Assembly: GCA_029938985.1 (NCBI GenBank) | Contig: JAOZTW010000245.1 | Coordinates: 1 to 7,426 of the forward strand | DNA from: Bacteroidales bacterium | GTDB taxonomy: Bacteria; Bacteroidota; Bacteroidia; Bacteroidales; JAOZQN01 | Direction of reading: 5' to 3' | DNA length: 7,426 bases | Shown: piece after piece, positions 1-5,532 of the stretch | Position numbering within the stretch: position 1 is the stretch's first letter | How the letters are laid out: each line of letters starts with the position of its first letter | Notes under the pieces: model-generated | Databases searched by the model: none | What the model was told of the DNA's origin: nothing | The model's input: only the letters and a program-made list of their open reading frames with translations | Program-made: the position numbers and the translations under genes

Positions 1-63
1 TACTTAAGTCTTAATATAGTAAATTGGTTTTTTTATTGAAAATCATATAGTTAAATGTCACAA

Positions 64-84
64 GAAAAGTTTTCCCGACTTTTC
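64..84. other. Small perfect hairpin in the upstream intergenic region
   Basis: GAAAAGT (64-70) and ACTTTTC (78-84) are perfect inverted complements around a 7-nt loop, TTTCCCG. There is no T-tract directly after the stem, so it does not look like a standard intrinsic terminator. The gene to the left is outside the window, so whether this belongs to its 3' end cannot be judged. Apart from this hairpin and the repeats at 96-272, I see no gene, RNA gene or convincing promoter in 1-291. Confidence 0.3.
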
Positions 85-95
85 AGAATATAATA

Positions 96-123
96 GAATT
101 AGGAATTAAGAATTAGGAATTGG
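96..123 (+). repeat. Tandem heptad repeat GAATTAR, four units
   Basis: Four consecutive 7-bp units can be read: GAATTAG (96-102), GAATTAA (103-109), GAATTAG (110-116) and GAATTGG (117-123). The last three units form the first part of the larger 32-bp dispersed repeat at 102-133. The other good copies of that repeat keep only three heptads, so this copy has one extra. Such a short tandem array could change length by replication slippage. No function is evident. Confidence 0.7.
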
Positions 124-146
124 TTTACACCTTAATATCCAATATA
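102..146 (+). repeat. Dispersed 32-bp intergenic repeat, copy 1 (direct orientation)
   Basis: The core at 102-133 starts GGAATTAAGAATTAGG and ends GGTTTACACCTT. It matches the copy after the TPR gene (1955-1986) at 31 of 32 positions, and the reverse complement of 241-272 also at 31 of 32. Similarity to the later copy continues more weakly to about 146. With the inverted copy at 241-272 it encloses 107 bp and makes a unit of about 171 bp with 32-bp terminal inverted repeats. The spaced inverted pair resembles a MITE, but I see no convincing target-site duplication. It could equally be part of a short dispersed intergenic repeat family. Confidence 0.75.
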
Positions 147-170
147 ATAGAATAACACTATAAAAAATAA

Positions 171-209
171 TTAGTGGTTAAGAAATGGATTACATCTTAA
201 AATTCAATT
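171..209 (+). repeat. Degenerate copy of the same intergenic repeat (direct orientation)
   Basis: Positions 186-209 match 1974-1997 at 21 of 24 positions, including the run CTTAAAATTCAATT. The heptad part upstream (171-185) is recognisable only as a shortened remnant, GGTTAAGAAA. This appears to be a decayed or internally deleted copy between the two good copies at 102-133 and 241-272, which suggests repeated duplication in this intergenic stretch. Confidence 0.5.
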
Positions 210-220
210 TTTCTAAATAT

Positions 221-272
221 TTTATAAATAGTTAAGTTTAAAGGTGTGAACCAATTCCTAATTCTTAATTCC
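221..272 (-). repeat. Dispersed intergenic repeat, inverted copy upstream of the TPR gene
   Basis: The reverse complement of 241-272 matches 102-133 at 31 of 32 positions and 1955-1986 at 30 of 32. Outward similarity continues: 221-240 matches the reverse complement of 1987-2006 at 16 of 20, giving a 52-bp inverted pair (46 of 52) around the TPR gene. The copy ends 19 nt before the ATG at 292, so it forms most of the near-upstream region and probably the 5' untranslated region. I see no consensus TTTG-TAnnTTTG promoter upstream of the gene on the + strand, so how it is transcribed is unclear. Confidence 0.75.
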
Positions 273-291
273 AAACTTAAAAATTACAATT

Positions 292-1953
292 ATGAAAAAA
301 ATAACTATTACTTTTATATTTATTATATTTACAACAAGTTTGTTTGCACAAAATGTTGATAGTTTGATAGATGTAGCAGAAAAACTTTATAACAACAAGC
401 AACTTGAAGAAGCTATAGTTATTTATAATAAACTGATTGTTTTGGATAGCAAAAATGCAGTAGTTTATAATAGAAAAGCAAATTGTATTTCTAAAACAGA
501 TGTTGATAGTGCAAAAATATATTATAATATTGCAATAACCTTAGACCCAAACTATTCCAGCCCCTACTATAATCTTGGTTTAATTTTTTATTATCAAGAA
601 AATAATTATGAAAAAGCACTGATTGAATTTAAAAAAGCTTATGAACTATCACCTGACAGTACTTCGTTTGCAGTTAAAGTAGGTATGGCTTATGATAAAA
701 TACAGGAGCAAGACCAGGCATTAAAATATTATGACGAAGCTTTGGAAAAAAATCCAACAGAATTAGATGCTTATTACTATAAAGCATCACTTTACTACGA
801 ATTAGATAGCATAGATATTGCTTTAGAAATTCTTAAAACAGCTATCAGAAAAAAAGCAAATAAAAGTTATTTTTATACTTTAAAAGCAGATATTGAACTT
901 ATTAAAGGTAACAACGAACAGGTAGTTTTAGATTGCAACAAGGCTTTATTAATAAATCCAGAAGATATTTATGCTTTTGAGTATAGAGCCGAAGCTTACT
1001 ATAAGTTATCAAACTTTGAAAAGACCATAGAAGATTGTGGTATAATATTAGAAAACGACAGCTTAAATATATATGCAGTATATTTAATAGCAGCAAGTTA
1101 TTACGACCAAAAAGAATATGAAAAATGTGAATATTATATTCAAAAAGGTATTAATCTGAACCAAGAATATAGCTTTTTTTATCAAATGCAAGGATTTATT
1201 TATTTTTACAAAAAAGAATATTTAAAAGCAAAAGAATTTTTTGAACAAGCATTTTTTGTTAATCAAGAAGACTTAGAATCAGTAGATTATTTAATTTATT
1301 CAGACCTTTTGTTAAAAACAGATTCTTCTTTAATATACTCAAATGGTATTTTTACCAATTTTAATATTGATAATATTGATAAAATGAATCTGCAGGTGAA
1401 AGATAGAAAAAGTAAATATAATTATAAAAAATTATTAAAAAGATTTAATGAAGATAAGAAATCTTTGAGTTTGGACGAGTATTTTATGCTCTATTATGGT
1501 CATTCGCAACAAAAACGTTTTTCGGGATATTCACAAACAAACAAACAAGGTTATAGAAAACAATTTGCAAAAGGCGATTATTTTGAATGTATTGATGTAG
1601 CCGAAAAATATCTTAAAGACGACCCATTGTTAATTGAAGCATATTTATATATTGCTTATTCTCATTTATATATGGGTGATATTGAAAAATATAAAGAGAA
1701 TATTTATGTTTACAGTGCTTTTGTAATGTCAATTTCGTATTCAGGAGATGGTAAAACACCTGACACTCCTTACATTATAATAAGTATTGCAGATGAATAT
1801 AATATGATGTATTTTCTTGGCTTTAAATATGGTACTCAAAAATTATTACAAATAGATGGTCATATTTACGATGCTTTTGAAATAAAAGATGCAAAGGAAC
1901 ACGAAAGTGATATTTATTTTTTGATAGATGTATTTTTTGGAAAATTCAAATAA
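292..1953 (+). CDS. Secreted TPR-repeat protein with a C-terminal DUF4919-like domain, function unknown
   Basis: The 553-residue protein begins with a clear type I signal peptide: a basic start, a hydrophobic core at about 4-17, and SLFA-Q with likely cleavage after Ala19. It is therefore expected in the periplasm or outside. Residues about 22-326 form around nine tetratricopeptide repeats, with the usual small and aromatic residues and a Pro or Asn ending many units (for example 90-121, 125-155, 192-223, 226-257). TPR arrays are protein-binding scaffolds. Residues about 365-545 resemble DUF4919, a Bacteroidota domain without known function; seen here are LDEYFMLYYGHS (394-405), GDGKTPDTPYIIISIADEY (485-503) and FLGFKYGTQ (508-516). 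The domain name comes from memory of the family, not a search. The start is chosen because it gives the complete signal peptide. The gene stands alone and is bracketed by inverted repeats (221-272 and 1955-2006). The frame is intact. Confidence 0.9.
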   Translation: MKKITITFIFIIFTTSLFAQNVDSLIDVAEKLYNNKQLEEAIVIYNKLIVLDSKNAVVYNRKANCISKTDVDSAKIYYNIAITLDPNYSSPYYNLGLIFYYQENNYEKALIEFKKAYELSPDSTSFAVKVGMAYDKIQEQDQALKYYDEALEKNPTELDAYYYKASLYYELDSIDIALEILKTAIRKKANKSYFYTLKADIELIKGNNEQVVLDCNKALLINPEDIYAFEYRAEAYYKLSNFEKTIEDCGIILENDSLNIYAVYLIAASYYDQKEYEKCEYYIQKGINLNQEYSFFYQMQGFIYFYKKEYLKAKEFFEQAFFVNQEDLESVDYLIYSDLLLKTDSSLIYSNGIFTNFNIDNIDKMNLQVKDRKSKYNYKKLLKRFNEDKKSLSLDEYFMLYYGHSQQKRFSGYSQTNKQGYRKQFAKGDYFECIDVAEKYLKDDPLLIEAYLYIAYSHLYMGDIEKYKENIYVYSAFVMSISYSGDGKTPDTPYIIISIADEYNMMYFLGFKYGTQKLLQIDGHIYDAFEIKDAKEHESDIYFLIDVFFGKFK

Positions 1954-1954
1954 A

Positions 1955-2006
1955 GGAATTAAGAATTAGGAATTTGTTTACACCTTAAAATTCAATTATT
2001 TATAAA
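1955..2006 (+). repeat. Dispersed intergenic repeat, copy downstream of the TPR gene (direct orientation)
   Basis: The core at 1955-1986 starts 2 nt after the TAA of the TPR gene and matches 102-133 at 31 of 32 positions. With the reverse complement of 221-272 it makes a 52-bp inverted pair around that gene. The longer run CTTAAAATTCAATT is shared with the degenerate copy at 171-209. In a transcript the two arms could pair only over about 1.7 kb, so a transcription-termination role is unlikely. As DNA, the inverted pair could support inversion of the gene, and the direct pair 102/1955 could support its deletion. Confidence 0.75.
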
Positions 2007-2022
2007 AATATATTAAAATATG

Positions 2023-2039
2023 GCATTTTTCATAAATGC
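2023..2039 (+). terminator. Possible weak hairpin 3' of the TPR gene
   Basis: GCATTT (2023-2028) and AAATGC (2034-2039) form a perfect 6-bp stem with a 5-nt loop. No T-tract follows directly, and the nearest T-run begins about 17 nt later (2057). It is the only compact stem I see between the TPR gene and the symporter, so it is listed as a weak terminator candidate. It could equally be chance in AT-rich DNA or a relic of the palindromic element described at 3586-3706, with which it shares the 10 bases GCATTTTTCA. Confidence 0.2.
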
Positions 2040-2126
2040 TAAAAAGTAGTTGACACTTTTTTTGTTATCTAAAAACCATATTTTTTCTTTTTCACTTAAT
2101 ATTAATTTTAAAATATTTAATTTAAA

Positions 2127-3584
2127 ATGACACCCTTATTAGTTTTTACAGTTATTGCAGGATATTTTGTGGTTTTAATAATAATTTCTTTTATCACGTC
2201 AAAAAAATCCAACAACGCAAGTTTTTTTACAGGTAACCGCAAATCGCCGTGGTATTTAGTAGCCTATGGAATGATAGGAGCTTCACTTTCGGGAGTAACA
2301 TTTATTTCTGTGCCTGGCTGGGTTGCCGACTCTTCTTTCTCTTATTATCAAGTAGTATTAGGATATATTCCTGGATATTTAGTTGTAGCACTTGTCTTAA
2401 TGCCAGTATATTACAGATTAAATCTTGTCTCAATATATACATATTTAGAAAAACGTTTTGGCTTTTTTTCCTACAAAGTTGGCTCATTTTATTTCCTGCT
2501 TTCTCGCACTATTGGTGCCGCTTTCAGATTGTTTCTTGTGGCTGGTGTACTACAACTCGCCTTCTTCAACGCCTTTGGAATACCATTTTGGCTTACCGTT
2601 GTAATAACAATTCTCTTAATTTGGCTTTATACTTTTAGGTCGGGTATAAAAACTATTGTTTGGACAGACACACTGCAAACAACATTTATGCTATTATCGG
2701 TAGTTGTTAGTATTTTTATTATTGGTAACAAATTAGACTTAAACTTTGGCGAAATTGTTGAAACAGTGGCAGAACACCCATATTCAAAAATATTTCATTG
2801 GGATTGGAAATCAAAAGATTTTTTCTTCAAACAATTTTTTGCAGGAGCATTTATGGCTTTTGTAATGACTGGCTTAGACCAAGATATGATGCAAAAAAAT
2901 CTTACTTGTAAAAATTTGAAAGAGGCAAAAAAAAATATGATTTGGTTCAGTTTAACACTTTTACCTATAAATCTGATTTTTCTTTCGCTTGGCGTGCTAC
3001 TGTATATTTATGCCAACAAAATGGGAATTGCTATTCCCGAAAAAACAGACAATCTATTTCCAATTCTTGCAATAAATCATTTTAGCCTTTCGGCAGGAAT
3101 ATTATTTTTGCTTGGAATAATTGCTGCCGCCTTCTCAAGTGCCGATTCTGCATTAACCTCACTAACAACAGCATTCAGTATTGATTTTTTAAATATTGAT
3201 GTAAATAAAAAAAATAAAAATGTGAGAAGAACCAAAACTATTGTTCATATCTGCGTGTCTTTGGTGGTGATTATTGTAATTCTTATTTTTAATGAAATAA
3301 ATAATGAGAGTGTTATAAGTCAAATATTTAAGGTGGCAGGCTATACCTATGGACCTTTGCTTGGACTTTTTGTTTTTGGTTTGCTTACAAAGTTTAAAAT
3401 AAAAGATAAGCTCGTTATACCAGTAGTTTTGCTTTCTCCAATACTAACTTATTTTATAAATAAATATTCCGAAGTTCTACTTTTTGGGTATAAATTTGGA
3501 TTTGAACTACTCATTCTTAATGGATTACTTACAATAATTGGTTTGGCATTAATTATTGATAAAAAAAATAATTTAAAAAAATAA
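2127..3584 (+). CDS. Sodium:solute symporter (SSS / SLC5 family), substrate unknown
   Basis: This 485-residue inner-membrane protein has about 13 hydrophobic segments (roughly 4-23, 42-64, 74-97, 119-146, 152-170, 184-200, 236-252, 273-297, 320-346, 370-388, 402-421, 428-446, 456-476). This matches the size and topology of SSS transporters with the LeuT fold, which import a solute with Na+. Family features seen are GASLSGVTFISVPGW (51-65) in the first broken helix, the IYTYLEKRFG stretch (103-112), TDTLQTTFM (180-188), the conserved GLDQDMMQ (249-256), and AAAFSSADSALTSL (333-346). Ala334, Ser337 and Ser338 in the last motif align with the Na2-site residues Ala361, Ser364 and Ser365 of the Vibrio galactose symporter vSGLT. 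The substrate cannot be told from sequence alone. The ATG sits in A/T-rich DNA without a Shine-Dalgarno motif. The stop codon lies inside the 10-bp repeat flanking the insertion at 3586-3706. It was probably once joined to the MutS-like gene in an operon. Confidence 0.92.
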   Translation: MTPLLVFTVIAGYFVVLIIISFITSKKSNNASFFTGNRKSPWYLVAYGMIGASLSGVTFISVPGWVADSSFSYYQVVLGYIPGYLVVALVLMPVYYRLNLVSIYTYLEKRFGFFSYKVGSFYFLLSRTIGAAFRLFLVAGVLQLAFFNAFGIPFWLTVVITILLIWLYTFRSGIKTIVWTDTLQTTFMLLSVVVSIFIIGNKLDLNFGEIVETVAEHPYSKIFHWDWKSKDFFFKQFFAGAFMAFVMTGLDQDMMQKNLTCKNLKEAKKNMIWFSLTLLPINLIFLSLGVLLYIYANKMGIAIPEKTDNLFPILAINHFSLSAGILFLLGIIAAAFSSADSALTSLTTAFSIDFLNIDVNKKNKNVRRTKTIVHICVSLVVIIVILIFNEINNESVISQIFKVAGYTYGPLLGLFVFGLLTKFKIKDKLVIPVVLLSPILTYFINKYSEVLLFGYKFGFELLILNGLLTIIGLALIIDKKNNLKK

Positions 3585-3585
3585 C
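3576..3585 (+). repeat. Left copy of the 10-bp target-site duplication
   Basis: AAAAAATAAC here is identical to 3707-3716. The left copy ends exactly where the palindromic element begins. The TAA inside it is the stop codon of the symporter, so the duplication would have left that gene's end unchanged. The A-run lowers its complexity, but the TAAC end and the flush placement argue against chance. Confidence 0.7.
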
Positions 3586-3706
3586 GCATTTTTCACCAGT
3601 GTCAAGTTCAAGGCTTTTTTGAAATATTAAAATTAAAGTTTACTTTTGTAAATGAGCATTTTAATATTTCAAAAGTAACGAAGAAATTGATACTCGTGAA
3701 AAACAC
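3586..3706. mobile_element. 121-bp MITE-like palindromic element inserted between the symporter and the MutS-like gene
   Basis: Outer arms 3586-3609 and 3683-3706 are inverted complements at 19 of 24 positions, with tips GCATTTTTCAC and GTGTTTTTCAC. Inner arms 3617-3633 and 3658-3674 are a perfect 17-bp inverted repeat. They are separated by unpaired stretches of 7 and 8 nt, with a 24-nt loop at 3634-3657. The element encodes no protein. It is flanked flush on both sides by the direct repeat AAAAAATAAC (3576-3585, 3707-3716). Terminal inverted repeats, no coding capacity and a target duplication together define a miniature inverted-repeat transposable element. It would need a transposase supplied elsewhere. 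A 10-bp duplication falls in the range made by some families such as IS4, but the parent cannot be identified here. Alternatives are a dispersed palindromic unit or a weak bidirectional terminator. Read-through RNA would fold into a long hairpin. Confidence 0.75.
3618..3648 (+). promoter_or_regulatory. Consensus Bacteroidota promoter inside the inserted element, reading toward the MutS-like gene
   Basis: TTTG (3618-3621), a 19-nt spacer and TACTTTTG (3641-3648) match the known primary sigma factor consensus of Bacteroidota (-33 TTTG, -7 TAnnTTTG) at every specified base, with spacing in the accepted range. Transcription would begin near 3655 and leave a leader of about 65 nt before the ATG at 3721. 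The -7 box lies in the loop and the -33 box at the base of the left inner arm. RNA started here would therefore carry only the right arm and could not form the full hairpin. The opposite strand of the element has no equivalent -7 box at this spacing. This is sequence inference only, and TTTG motifs are common in such AT-rich DNA. Confidence 0.5.
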
Positions 3707-3716
3707 AAAAAATAAC
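3707..3716 (+). repeat. Right copy of the 10-bp target-site duplication
   Basis: AAAAAATAAC is identical to 3576-3585 and begins immediately after the last base of the right arm of the palindrome. Only the 4 nt TATT separate it from the ATG of the MutS-like gene. Collapsing the element and one repeat copy leaves the symporter TAA 5 nt before that ATG. Confidence 0.7.
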
Positions 3717-3720
3717 TATT

Positions 3721-5520
3721 ATGAAATTAGAAAACTATAAAAATAACATTAAAAAATATACCGAAATATCTGACGCAATTAGGAAAAAACAAAAAATAGT
3801 TTCAGTATTTCGACTAATTGTGTTTATCTCAATATTCTTCTTTCTATTTTTATTTATTAGCAAAGGCTATATTTATGTTGGGGTTGCAATTTCTGCAGTA
3901 TTGATTGTTGTGTTTGGTTTTTTGTTAAAATATCATGTTCTGTTAAAAAATAAAAATAAATTTTATACCAATTTATTGTCTATTAATAAAGATGAAATAG
4001 AGTTTTTAAAATTTAATTATTCAAATAAATATGATGGTATAGATTTTTTAGACTACGAACATCCTTATGCTTACGATTTGGATTTAATTGGAGAACATTC
4101 ACTTTTTCAGTATATTAATAGAACAACAACAAGTTATGGAATACGAAAACTTTTAAATTGGATAGAAAAACCTTTGTTTTCTAAAACAAAAATAGAAAAC
4201 CGACAACAGGCCGTAAAAGAGTTAATGGAGCTTGTAGATATGAGACAATATTTCCAAGCCTATGGAATGCTGAAAAACAACCCAATAAACGACAAAGATG
4301 GACTTCTTGAATGGATTGTAACTGCAAACACATTCATTAAAAATAAAATTTTTAATATTCTTAAAATTATTTTGCCAATTTTAACTTTTTTATTATTAAT
4401 TTTGGCAAGTTTTCCAACAAAATTTGATGCGTTGTGGAGCATTTCATTTATAATAAATCTTGGGGTACTTGCAATTTATTATAAAAGAATTAAGCTGGTT
4501 CACAATAATTTATCTAAAAAAACAGAACTATTAAAAAAATATATAAAACAATTAGACATAGTTGAAAATGCAAAATTTGAATCAAACGACTTGATTATTT
4601 TACAAAAAAAGTTAAATAGTGGTAATATTTCTGCTAATACTGAAATAAAAAAATTGCTAAAAATACTCAACGCTTTTGACACAAGGTTAAATGTATTTTT
4701 AACTTTTATTTTAAATGGTTTGTTTTTGTACGATTTTTGGGTAGTAATAAGATTAGAAAAATGGAAAATTAAAAACAACAAATTTTTTCAAGAATGGCTT
4801 AATGTACTCGGAGAGTTTGATGCAATTCAAAGTTTTGCTACTTTTGCATATAATAATAAAGAAAATATATGTTTTCCTGCATGCAATACCAAAACGTTTG
4901 TATATAATACAAAAAATATGGGACACCCACTTATTCCTGAGAACGAGCGGGTTAATAACAATTTTAATATTACAGGTTTTAATCAATTTAATATTGTTAC
5001 TGGAGCAAATATGGCAGGGAAAAGTACTTTTTTAAGAACCATTGGTGTAAATTTAGTACTCGCCATGGCAGGAGCACCTGTTATAGCAGAACATTTTGAG
5101 TTTTACCCAGTAAATATTCGTACAAGAATAAAAATTTCGGACTCGCTGTTTAAAAACGAATCTTATTTTTATGCAGAATTAAAACGTTTGAAACAAATTA
5201 TTGACGACCTTGAAGCCGATAAAGAAGTATTTATTTTACTTGATGAAATTCTTAGAGGTACAAATTCTAAGGACAAACACGAGGGGTCAAAAAAATATAT
5301 TGAAAAGTTATTAAAATATAAAGCATCGGGTATAATTGCAACCCACGATTTAATACTTGGTAAACTACAAGATGAATACAAAAATCAAATACAAAATTTT
5401 TGCTTTGAGGTAGAAATTGAAAAAAATAATCTAATATTTGATTATAAATTAAAAACAGGAATAAGTAGCAAACTTAATGCCTCGTTCCTTATGAAACAAA
5501 TGAAAATAATTGAAAATTAA
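3721..5520 (+). CDS. Membrane-anchored MutS-like ATPase (MutS core and ATPase domains only)
   Basis: The 599-residue protein has a C-terminal MutS-type ABC ATPase. Seen are Walker A TGANMAGKST (427-436, Lys434), the signature-like SYFYAELKRL (481-490), Walker B VFILLDEILRGTNSKD (503-518, Asp508 and Glu509), and the switch histidine in IIATHD (538-543, His542). Residues about 123-170 (HSLFQYINRTTTSYG at 126-140, then Rqq-av-eL) resemble the MutS core or lever region. The N-terminal mismatch-recognition domain with its Phe-x-Glu motif is absent, as are the Smr nuclease and extra ATPase features of MutS2. The protein instead has hydrophobic segments at about 27-47, 51-70, 211-230 and 237-254, so it is probably anchored in the inner membrane. 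Classic MutS is soluble and usually over 800 residues. Related short, membrane-bound MutS homologues are known in Bacteroidota and often annotated as mismatch repair proteins, but I know of no proven repair role. It is 12 nt upstream of the response regulator gene, suggesting co-transcription. Confidence 0.88.
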   Translation: MKLENYKNNIKKYTEISDAIRKKQKIVSVFRLIVFISIFFFLFLFISKGYIYVGVAISAVLIVVFGFLLKYHVLLKNKNKFYTNLLSINKDEIEFLKFNYSNKYDGIDFLDYEHPYAYDLDLIGEHSLFQYINRTTTSYGIRKLLNWIEKPLFSKTKIENRQQAVKELMELVDMRQYFQAYGMLKNNPINDKDGLLEWIVTANTFIKNKIFNILKIILPILTFLLLILASFPTKFDALWSISFIINLGVLAIYYKRIKLVHNNLSKKTELLKKYIKQLDIVENAKFESNDLIILQKKLNSGNISANTEIKKLLKILNAFDTRLNVFLTFILNGLFLYDFWVVIRLEKWKIKNNKFFQEWLNVLGEFDAIQSFATFAYNNKENICFPACNTKTFVYNTKNMGHPLIPENERVNNNFNITGFNQFNIVTGANMAGKSTFLRTIGVNLVLAMAGAPVIAEHFEFYPVNIRTRIKISDSLFKNESYFYAELKRLKQIIDDLEADKEVFILLDEILRGTNSKDKHEGSKKYIEKLLKYKASGIIATHDLILGKLQDEYKNQIQNFCFEVEIEKNNLIFDYKLKTGISSKLNASFLMKQMKIIEN

Positions 5521-5532
5521 AAAATAAAAAAT

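Noticed and set aside
124..148. Sigma-70 style promoter TTTACA (124-129) and TATAAT (143-148) upstream of the TPR gene
   Set aside because: The 13-nt spacer is too short, the motifs lie within or beside a dispersed repeat, and this promoter type is not the main one in Bacteroidota.
96..272. CRISPR-like array from the repeated GAATTA-rich units
   Set aside because: The copies are irregularly spaced, one is inverted and one degenerate. The 7-bp units are directly adjacent with no spacers, and no cas genes are present.
2050..2086. Promoter for the symporter: TTGACA (2050-2055), or TTTG (2061-2064) with TATTTTTT (2079-2086)
   Set aside because: TTGACA has no -10 box at 17 nt. The Bacteroidota-type pair has a spacer of only 14 nt and lacks the final G of the -7 box. 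Neither is good enough to annotate.
2249..2638. + strand open frame of 129 codons inside the symporter gene
   Set aside because: It is a second frame of a clearly coding membrane-protein gene. The translation is full of Phe, Leu, Ser, Trp and Cys with no recognisable pattern, and it has no independent upstream signal.
3586..3706. Reading the palindrome simply as the symporter's intrinsic terminator
   Set aside because: The stem is very AT-rich and interrupted, the 3' arm is not followed by a T-tract on the + strand, and a terminator would not explain the flush 10-bp direct repeat. Some effect on transcription remains possible.
4500..4986. Minus-strand open frames at 4500-4781 and 4753-4986
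   Set aside because: They lie wholly inside the MutS-like gene, whose + frame has clear family motifs. The translations are rich in Phe, Ile, Asn, Lys and Ser without domain features, as expected of antisense frames in AT-rich DNA.
3721..5520. Calling the gene mutS or mutS2
   Set aside because: It lacks the mismatch-recognition domain of MutS and the Smr domain of MutS2, has predicted membrane segments, and is much shorter than either, so a repair gene symbol would be misleading.
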